Assembly (NCBI GenBank): GCA_025927855.1
Contig: JAICKN010000006.1
Coordinates: 1-37,811, forward strand
Source: Terriglobales bacterium
Lineage (GTDB): Bacteria; Acidobacteriota; Terriglobia; Terriglobales; Acidobacteriaceae
Direction of reading: 5' to 3'
DNA: 37,811 nt
Within the stretch, counting starts at the first letter, position 1, and every line of letters starts with the position of its first letter. Of this stretch, positions 31,231 through 37,811 are shown one piece after another. The notes below the pieces were generated by a model, which was not told the DNA's origin, did no database searches, and saw only the letters and a program-made list of their open reading frames with translations. Made by a program: the position numbers and the translations under genes.

Positions 31231-32651
31231 ACAGAACCGACGCAATCACCTTGCTGCCGCTGATTGTTGTAGCGGGTACCTCCGTACTGGCCATGTTGGC
31301 AACCGCTGTGCGCCGCAGCCATGTTTTCACGCTGTGCATGACGCTGGCGGGACTCGCGGCAGCTTTCGGATGCGCATGGCCCGCGGGTGCAAGGGCGCCG
31401 CGGCAGGTGACCGCGCTGTTGATCATTGATGACTATTCCTTGTTTTACTTCCGCCTTTTGATTGCCGCAGTGTTCGCCATCGCCATCCTGACTTACGACT
31501 ACCTGCGCAAGCGCGACCTGCATCGCGAAGAACTCTACATCCTCCTGCTGATTGCCACGGTGGGGGCAATGGTGCTGGTGGCCAGCAGTCACTTCGCCTC
31601 GTTCTTTCTGGGGCTGGAGACTCTGAGCATTTCGCTCTATGCCATGATCGCGTATCTGCGCCGGCCTCGCCCGGTTGAAGCCGGGATCAAATACCTGGTC
31701 TTGGCAGCAGGTTCCGCCGCATTTTTGTTATTTGGCATGGCCCTGGTCTATGCCGATCTGGGCACGATGGAATTCGCGCGCATGGCGCAACTGCTTCCCG
31801 GCACACCAGGCGATGCGCTGCTCATCTCCGGCATGGTCCTGATTATCACGGGAATCGGATTCAAGCTGGCCGTGGTCCCATTTCACCTCTGGACTCCGGA
31901 TGTATACGAAGGCGCGCCTGCACCTGTATCCGCATTTATCGCCACGGTTTCGAAAGGCGCCATGTTCGCACTGCTGTTGCGCTATTTCTATTCTGCCGGA
32001 GCCCTCGCAAACCGTCATATCGCCCTCATCTTCACGATCATCGCCATCGCTTCCATGATCGCGGGGAATCTACTCGCACTTTTGCAGAATAATGTTAAGC
32101 GGATTCTCGCTTACTCTTCGATCGCCCACATGGGCTATTTGCTGGTTGCATTTCTGGTGGGCGGAGAATTCGCCGTGGATGCGGTGACGTTCTATCTCGT
32201 CGCATATTTTGTGACAACTCTCGGAGCTTTCGGAGTCATCAGCGTTATGAGCGGCGGTGACGGCGAACCGGAGCAATTGGAAGACTATCGCGGACTATTC
32301 TGGCGGCAACCGGCGCTCGCCGGTGTATTCACAGTTATGCTGCTCTCTCTGGCCGGAATTCCAGTTACCGCTGGATTTATCGGCAAGTTCTACATTGTTG
32401 CCGCGGGCGCATCGTCGGCGCGCTGGGCGCTTATCCTTATTCTGGTCATAAGCAGTGTCATTGGACTGTTTTACTACCTGCGCCTCGTTGCCGCGATGTA
32501 CGCCACTCCCGATAAAGAGCCAGCGGCCGCCACCATGCCTGCGGCGTTCATCGGAGGGGCCGTGCTCGCGGCCCTTACTTGCGTGTTGCTGTGGCTCGGC
32601 GTTTACCCGAATCCTGTACTGCGCATGATCGAGAACGTGTTTCCCAAGTAG
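31227..32651 (+). CDS. nuoN: NADH-quinone oxidoreductase subunit N
   Basis: FHLWTPDVYEGAPAPVSAFIATVSKGAMFALLLRYF, NVKRILAYSSIAHMGYLLVAFL; 4-bp overlap with nuoM. Confidence 0.95.
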   Translation: MNRTDAITLLPLIVVAGTSVLAMLATAVRRSHVFTLCMTLAGLAAAFGCAWPAGARAPRQVTALLIIDDYSLFYFRLLIAAVFAIAILTYDYLRKRDLHREELYILLLIATVGAMVLVASSHFASFFLGLETLSISLYAMIAYLRRPRPVEAGIKYLVLAAGSAAFLLFGMALVYADLGTMEFARMAQLLPGTPGDALLISGMVLIITGIGFKLAVVPFHLWTPDVYEGAPAPVSAFIATVSKGAMFALLLRYFYSAGALANRHIALIFTIIAIASMIAGNLLALLQNNVKRILAYSSIAHMGYLLVAFLVGGEFAVDAVTFYLVAYFVTTLGAFGVISVMSGGDGEPEQLEDYRGLFWRQPALAGVFTVMLLSLAGIPVTAGFIGKFYIVAAGASSARWALILILVISSVIGLFYYLRLVAAMYATPDKEPAAATMPAAFIGGAVLAALTCVLLWLGVYPNPVLRMIENVFPK

Positions 32652-32690
32652 CAATCAAGAAGCGGCAAGGTTGATGCAGGCCAGCCATCT

Positions 32691-33472
32691 TTAAACCGTT
32701 TGCACGGCAAGCATCGAAACCGACCCGCCATCCACACCCTCAACGGGAAACGCGAGCCGCTCGGACGGTATGCGGGCGCCCGCAATATACAGGAGCGGCA
32801 AGTAATGATCCGGCGTGGGCACCGCTAATTCTGCCTCGCTGCCGAGTTGATCTTCGTATGCGATCAACGGCTTGTAATCTTCAGCAAGCAACAGTTCGCG
32901 GACTCGCCCTTCGAAAGATATCGCCCAGTCATACGGCTCTGGGGCATGCCGTCCCCAAGCATAGGCATGCAGGTTGTGTACGACGTTGCCGCTCCCAAAT
33001 ATTAAAATCCCTTCCTCCCGCAAGAGTGCCAGGCGCTTGCCTATCTCGTAGTGGAACAAAGGCGGTTGGGTCTCATCAATGCTAAGTTGAACCACTGGAA
33101 TATCGGCCTGTGGATAGAGGTGGCACAGAACCGACCAAGTACCGTGGTCGAGCCCCCAGCGGTCATCGCGGCGCACGGGCACAGGCGCAAGTAATTTCTG
33201 GATTCGCGAAGCTAGCTCAGGATCACCGGGCGCGGGATACCGCACCTGATACAGTTCGCGTGGAAATCCGCCGAAGTCGTGGATCTTCCTCGGCGTAGTG
33301 CTCACGGTTACGGCTGCATCTTGTACATACCAATGGGCAGAGATCGAAAGGATTGCCTTAGGCCTCGGGAGCGTTGCTCCAATAGCAGCCCACCGCTGTG
33401 TATAAAGATTCCGCAGCAGCGCATTCATGGGATTCCGTGCCCAATAAACAACGCTGGCATTTGCTCGGCCAT
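32691..33472 (-). pseudogene. 4,5-DOPA dioxygenase/LigB-family extradiol dioxygenase with N-terminal frameshift
   Basis: Main ORF 32691..33428 (MNALLRNLYTQRWAAIGATLPRPKAILSISAHWY...GSGNVVHNLHA...PTPDHYLPLLYIAGA...). The family N-terminus MAEQMPALFIGHGIP* is encoded at 33472..33428 in a different frame; one missing base would restore GHGIPMNALLRN. Confidence 0.75.
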
Positions 33473-33584
33473 AATTAATTTCTCGCTCTTACGCGGCGTT
33501 CCGCGCTTCCTGCAGTTACCGCGTGCGCCGGACTACGTTGACGTATCAGCGTCAATTACGATGACTCTGGCGCAACAGCATGCT

Positions 33585-33983
33585 CTAGACCGAAGTGCCC
33601 GGCCAGGCAATCGTGAGTAGAATTGCGCTGTCGGAATCCGCCTCCACATCGTGAGGAATGTCGCGCTCCAGCGCGACCATTTGTCCAGCCGGCAGCTCTA
33701 TTAACTGGTCAGCCGTGCGGAAGCGGACATGCCCGGTCAGAGTTTGAACGGAAATGCGCCCTTCGGTGCGGTGCTTTTCCAGGCGTCCTCCGGGCTTCAT
33801 GACCACCAGCACCACACGAAAATCTGCATATTTTACGAGTGTCTTGGCGGTGTGCCCGGTCTGCCAGCGCCCCTCCGACCGTAGCTGCTGAATTTCTTTA
33901 TTGAGGTCGAATCTCAACAGTGGCGCGGCAAGAACACCCACCTCATGTTCGCGTCCAGTCTCTGGGTTCGCATTCGTCGTCAT
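33585..33983 (-). CDS. Cupin domain protein (paralog of 12082..12489)
   Basis: VVLVVMKPGGRLEKHRTEGRISVQTLTGHVRFRTADQLIELPAGQMVALERDIPHDVEADSDSAILLTIAWPG; SD GAGGATGAG upstream. Confidence 0.78.
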   Translation of the reverse strand: MTTNANPETGREHEVGVLAAPLLRFDLNKEIQQLRSEGRWQTGHTAKTLVKYADFRVVLVVMKPGGRLEKHRTEGRISVQTLTGHVRFRTADQLIELPAGQMVALERDIPHDVEADSDSAILLTIAWPGTSV

Positions 33984-34364
33984 TTCTCATCCTCCTTACA
34001 AGGCGCCCTGGTGTCAGGCTTCCCATCTATTATCCGACAGAAAACATGATTTCCGGCAAAGCTTCGAATTCCGCCCAAGCTCTTGGTTGCGCGGCTCCAG
34101 CCGTTTTACGGGCTGAGTGAACATCGATCAACGACTTGGATGAAAGCTTCATGTTGAGGATGCCGCATTCGGCTTCAGCAACACAAAATATTTCGTTTCC
34201 CAGAATTTACTGGTCCACTATGACAACCGGTTACCTCAAGAGTACGAATGCTCTATTGAGCCGTCCAGATTTCTATTTCAGTATAAAAACAGCCAGCAGA
34301 TCCAAGAAGGCGAGAAAAACAAGGAGGACTAGAGTTAAGACGAGCTGGCGGAAAGAGGTTGCCA

Positions 34365-36266
34365 GTGAAAAAACAGATTCCACAGCAACGCCATTTAGCG
34401 ATGTCGGTTTCTTTCTTCCTGTTATTTTTATTTATCTTCGTTGCCACTGAATCATTAATCGCACAATCCAATCCAAAAAATACTTCGAACCGCTCTGGCG
34501 GGAAAATTGCCGATATTGTCCGCGATCCGGCCGTTATTCCTGCGCCATTGGGAAATCGCGCTCCCACCGTGGTGCGGGTCACGCTCGTGGCCAGAGAAGT
34601 TGTCGGTCAACTTGATCCTGCAGTAGGCACTGTTTACCGTTATTGGACTTTCAACGGCAAAGTGCCGGGCCCGATGATCCGGGTCAAACAAGGTGACACG
34701 GTGGAGGTTACGCTGCGCAACGATGCACACAGCACCATGGTCCATTCAGTGGACTTCCATGCAGCTCTTGGTCCCGGCGGTGGAGCAGATATATCTCAAG
34801 TCCTTCCGGGCGAATCCAAAACGTTCACGTTCAAAGCCACAACTGCGGGCCTGTTTGTGTACCACTGCGGCACGCCCATGATAGCGCAGCATGTTGCGAA
34901 TGGGATGTATGGTTTGATTTTGGTCGAACCGCCGCAAGGGCTTCCACGTGCGGACCGGGAATACTACATCATGCAGGGGGAACTCTACACAAACTCGAAC
35001 AAAGGTACTCCTGGGTTGCAGCAATTCAGCAACACAAATCTCCTGCAGGAAAATCCTCAATACTTCGTTTTTAACGGAGCTGTGGGCTCCCTTAATAAAG
35101 AGCACCCGCTTCGAGCCGAAGTTGGACAGACAGTGCGGATTTACTTTGGCGATGCTGGCCCGAACGCCACATCTTCATTCCATGTGGTCGGTGAGATATT
35201 TACACGCGTCTACGCTCTGGGATCGCTCACTTCTCCGCCTATGGCCGGCGTTCAAACAGTAAGTGTTCCGCCAGGTGGTGCTGCTGTTCTGGATCTCACC
35301 GCAAGCATGCCGGGTAATTTCACGATAATAGACCACGCAATGGCACGCATGGAGAAAGGCCTGATGGGAGTTCTGGAAGTCACAGGCACTCAGGATGCTG
35401 CCTTGATGCATGTGGGTCCTGCGGTCTCCACGGCTAGTTCTCAAACACCTTCGTTTGTAAGTGGCATGACGAAGCAGGATATGGCAGAGGCCGCTAATGT
35501 GAATGGCGATGCGGCCGCAATGCGAAATGGGAGTTCAAATCAAACGTCGAGACCCGGCGCCTCTGCCGGCCAAATGGCGAGCATCTCCGAACATGATGAG
35601 GTTGTTAAACCGACGCACCAATCCAATTCCAATTTTTCGAATCCATCTTCGGAAAAACCGGCAGAGATGAATGGATGCCTGCGGTTACAAAATGACGGAA
35701 AAGCGATGCTGCACGTTATGGATTCGTCGAAAGTGTACCGGTTGGAAGCCCAACCGTTTCTATTTTCTGAGAACGCCAATCGACTCGTCCATGTGACTGG
35801 ACAATTTGGGAGTGTCTTGACCGTTGAAGATCCCGATATTCCAAGCTTTGTAGTGGAGGCCGTTGAAACACTTGCTCACGATTGCACGACAAAAATGTCG
35901 GCTGCCGCCATCCACAAGATATTGACTAAAACTGTGCCGAACGATGGAGCAGTGGTGACCATGAGCGATCTGAGATTTGTTCCTTCCACGGTCACAATTA
36001 ACGCAGGGCAGAAAGTTACATGGAAGAATCCATCAGCGGTTGTGCACAATGTGGTGGACGATGCGCAAAAGGCGCTGAACCGGATAGACGTCAAAGTTCC
36101 AGCGGGAGGCAAGCAATTTGACTCCGGCTGGCTGCGCCCGAATCAGTCATTTTCCGTGGTGTTTACTGTACCCGGAACCTACCGTTATGTTTGTACGCTG
36201 CACGAAGCCCAGGGGATGAAAGGAGTGATTATCGTCAGAGCGCTACCGGCATTCGCCTCCGACTGA
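34365..36266 (+). CDS. nirK: Copper-containing nitrite reductase (NirK/AniA-type) with extra middle domain and C-terminal plastocyanin-like cupredoxin domain
   Basis: Signal peptide-like N-terminus; YWTFNGKVPGPMIRVKQGDTVEV, HSVDFHAALGPGGGAD, FVYHCGTPMIAQHVANGMYGLILVEP, SSFHVVGEIFTRVYALG, GNFTIIDHAMARMEKGLMG; C-terminal VVHNVVDD...YRYVCTLHEAQGMKG cupredoxin ligands. Start probably GTG 34365 (ORF track TTG 34359). Confidence 0.85.
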   Translation: MKKQIPQQRHLAMSVSFFLLFLFIFVATESLIAQSNPKNTSNRSGGKIADIVRDPAVIPAPLGNRAPTVVRVTLVAREVVGQLDPAVGTVYRYWTFNGKVPGPMIRVKQGDTVEVTLRNDAHSTMVHSVDFHAALGPGGGADISQVLPGESKTFTFKATTAGLFVYHCGTPMIAQHVANGMYGLILVEPPQGLPRADREYYIMQGELYTNSNKGTPGLQQFSNTNLLQENPQYFVFNGAVGSLNKEHPLRAEVGQTVRIYFGDAGPNATSSFHVVGEIFTRVYALGSLTSPPMAGVQTVSVPPGGAAVLDLTASMPGNFTIIDHAMARMEKGLMGVLEVTGTQDAALMHVGPAVSTASSQTPSFVSGMTKQDMAEAANVNGDAAAMRNGSSNQTSRPGASAGQMASISEHDEVVKPTHQSNSNFSNPSSEKPAEMNGCLRLQNDGKAMLHVMDSSKVYRLEAQPFLFSENANRLVHVTGQFGSVLTVEDPDIPSFVVEAVETLAHDCTTKMSAAAIHKILTKTVPNDGAVVTMSDLRFVPSTVTINAGQKVTWKNPSAVVHNVVDDAQKALNRIDVKVPAGGKQFDSGWLRPNQSFSVVFTVPGTYRYVCTLHEAQGMKGVIIVRALPAFASD

Positions 36267-36364
36267 GAACTTACAAGCACAGCAACTACAGCGCAGGCGG
36301 TATGGATATTTGGCGAACACAGCGATAGTGTAAAGAGCTAGGACAGCGAGGAGAGCACCGGGCC

Positions 36365-36490
36365 ATGACAAAAGATAATGAAGGCCATCACGGAAGCGAT
36401 GATGGAGGCTTAAATCGATCGCCCAATCTGCAACTGGTCGCTCATTGGCAGGAGTTTATCGTGGAGAAATTGTTTTATGTCGCAGGCTGA
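36365..36490 (+). CDS. Putative short ORF (41 aa) overlapping the downstream redoxin gene
   Basis: ATG preceded by GCGAGGAGAG; MTKDNEGHHGSDDGGLNRSPNLQLVAHWQEFIVEKLFYVAG*; overlaps 36477 start by 14 bp. Confidence 0.35.
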   Translation: MTKDNEGHHGSDDGGLNRSPNLQLVAHWQEFIVEKLFYVAG

Positions 36491-37016
36491 GATCGCCAGC
36501 GCAAGACCTACATTCGCGCACAACTATCCCACGCGCGGACACATGCTCTTTGACTGCTCGCTGCTTTCCACCTACGGTCAAGAGGTCAGTTTTTATGATT
36601 ACCGCGGCCGTTGCAACTTGATTGTGATCTTGGCAGGGGACATGGGGCTCGCCCAGAAGCAGTTTCTCGCCGCGCTTTCGCGGAGCTACGCGGAAATTCA
36701 AGCGCAAAATGCCGAGGTTTTGCTCGTACTGCCGCATTCGCCAGATCAAGCAAAGCTGATTCAGCAGCATGAAAGCTTGCCGTTCGTAGTTCTCGCGGAT
36801 ACAGACCTGCGCGCGCACCAAGAAGGTGGCGCTCTCGACTCAATCAACAAGCCCTCTACCGCCGTCTATGTGACCGACCGTTTTCTTGAAGTCTTCGCTG
36901 CATGGCGTACTTCCGGAGACCAGCTCCCGGCCATCGCTGAGATCTTCTCATGGTTGCAGTACATTGAAAGCCAATGCCCCGAGTGCTCGCAGGCGGAATG
37001 GCCGGTCGACGATTAG
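36477..37016 (+). CDS. Redoxin/AhpC-TSA-like thioredoxin-fold protein lacking an obvious peroxidatic Cys
   Basis: RGHMLFDCSLLSTYGQEVSFYDYRGRCNLIVILAGDMGLAQKQFLAALSRSYAEIQAQNAEVLLVLP, ADTDLRAHQEGGAL...TAVYVTDRFLEVFAAW; C-terminal CPEC. Confidence 0.65.
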   Translation: MSQAEIASARPTFAHNYPTRGHMLFDCSLLSTYGQEVSFYDYRGRCNLIVILAGDMGLAQKQFLAALSRSYAEIQAQNAEVLLVLPHSPDQAKLIQQHESLPFVVLADTDLRAHQEGGALDSINKPSTAVYVTDRFLEVFAAWRTSGDQLPAIAEIFSWLQYIESQCPECSQAEWPVDD

Positions 37017-37204
37017 ATTTGGTAAGCGGGAAAGATCATAGCGAATCGCTCCTTCGATTCTAATCGAACTGATTATGCGGGGTAGAATCCGTAATACCGC
37101 GCGCGGTTTGCTCTTGTTCGGATGATTGCTACACCCTCCTCCGACACTGAAACACAGCACAAAGAAATTGCAGGACAGAGGTCTGGCTGTAATGTCTATT
37201 TTTG

Positions 37205-37240
37205 TACTATATATGCAAACTTTAGAATATACTACATAAG
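37205..37240 (+). promoter_or_regulatory. Putative promoter/ArsR operator region upstream of the arsR-dabA unit
   Basis: AT-rich imperfect dyad TACTATATATGCAAACTTTAGAATATACTACATA directly upstream of ATG 37243; contains TATACT (-10-like). Confidence 0.4.
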
Positions 37241-37242
37241 AC

Positions 37243-37599
37243 ATGAAAGATGCCTTGCGGCAGTTTAAGAGTGAGATATTCCAGGGACTGGCGAATCCTA
37301 CGCGGATCGCCATGGTTGAGCTGTTACGTGATGGCGAGTTATCCGCCGGCAAACTGATTCAAGCACTCGGGATCGAACAAGCCAACGCATCGCAACATCT
37401 GGCCGTACTCCGGGCCAAGCAGATCGTGGTGAGCCGGAAGGTCGGCAATCAAGTCTATTATTCAATCCGCGACCGGGCGCTCATTGAGGTGCTCGATATT
37501 CTCCGGAGATACTTTTATGCCCAGCTCAATAACACTGTAACCATGCTCAAGGAAGTCGCGAGGGAGGCCCCAAAGCCCCGTCTCTCCGCACGACGATGA
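37243..37599 (+). CDS. ArsR family winged-helix transcriptional regulator
   Basis: FQGLANPTRIAMVELLRDGELSAGKLIQALGIEQANASQHLAVLRAKQIVVSRKVGNQVYYSIRD. Confidence 0.9.
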   Translation: MKDALRQFKSEIFQGLANPTRIAMVELLRDGELSAGKLIQALGIEQANASQHLAVLRAKQIVVSRKVGNQVYYSIRDRALIEVLDILRRYFYAQLNNTVTMLKEVAREAPKPRLSARR

Positions 37600-37811
37600 C
37601 CGATCCGAGTTGTTCTGAGCTTTCCCGTTTGGACCGATTGCAGCGCGCTGTAGAACAGTGCGCACACTTGCTTCCCAGGCAAGGCCCTATTGGAGTTTTT
37701 GTTCACCACAACACCCTGCATGCCTTCGAACACCTGCCATTTGAAAAAGCTGTAATCGAGGCCGCGCATCTGTTTGGGGCGGAGCCTTACATGAGCGAAG
37801 CCGACTATCGG
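37596..37811 (+). CDS. dabA: DUF2309 / DabA inorganic carbon transporter subunit, N-terminal fragment (truncated by window edge)
   Basis: MTDPSCSELSRLDRLQRAVEQCAHLLPRQGPIGVFVHHNTLHAFEHLPFEKAVIEAAHLFGAEPYMSEADYR; VHHNTLHAFEHLPF is characteristic of UPF0753/DUF2309. ATGA overlap with arsR. Confidence 0.88.
   Translation, partial: MTDPSCSELSRLDRLQRAVEQCAHLLPRQGPIGVFVHHNTLHAFEHLPFEKAVIEAAHLFGAEPYMSEADYR

Noticed and set aside
27842-32651. NuoL/NuoM/NuoN as the DabB partner of the DabA at the right edge
   Set aside because: They are embedded in a complete nuo operon and look like canonical complex I subunits; a DabB would be expected next to dabA outside the window.
1-37811. tRNA/rRNA genes, CRISPR arrays, prophage or integrase
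   Set aside because: Looked for T-arm-like GGTTCGAATCC motifs, regular spaced repeats and phage/integrase proteins by eye; none found, though a tRNAscan/CRISPR search was not possible.

Overview
The window looks like an Acidobacteria-type chromosomal segment. This is inferred from gene content and was not tested. It contains: (i) the 3' end of a GH95 alpha-L-fucosidase next to three enzymes matching a non-phosphorylative L-fucose pathway (FAH-family hydrolase and two SDRs), 1-4.1 kb. (ii) A stress/redox accessory region, 4.7-18 kb: a multiply frameshifted tandem UspA pseudogene, FAD reductase plus transaldolase, MarC, DUF488, small zinc-ribbon proteins, a Cys-rich PAS-LuxR regulator, AlkA, a cupin, a degenerate ScdA_N/RIC remnant beside a hemerythrin, TrpS, an orphan SdhB with a UspA, AhpD-like and class I FBA. 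(iii) A complete 13-gene complex I operon nuoABCDEFGHIJKLMN (fused nuoCD, E. coli-like NuoG with the N7 motif), 18.2-32.65 kb. (iv) A 4,5-DOPA/LigB dioxygenase whose metal-binding HG(S/I)P N-terminus is cut off by a frameshift, a second cupin paralog, a three-part NirK-type copper nitrite reductase with a middle domain and C-terminal cupredoxin, a redoxin lacking the usual peroxidatic Cys, and a Cys-less ArsR regulator overlapping the start of dabA (DUF2309), which runs off the right edge. I saw no tRNA, rRNA, CRISPR array, intact transposase or prophage genes. The best leads are the NirK fusion, the ArsR-dabA coupling, the 4-Cys PAS-LuxR, the dual-coding nuoJ/nuoK overlap and the local gene-decay sites. 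I did not identify a convincing wholly new multi-gene system.
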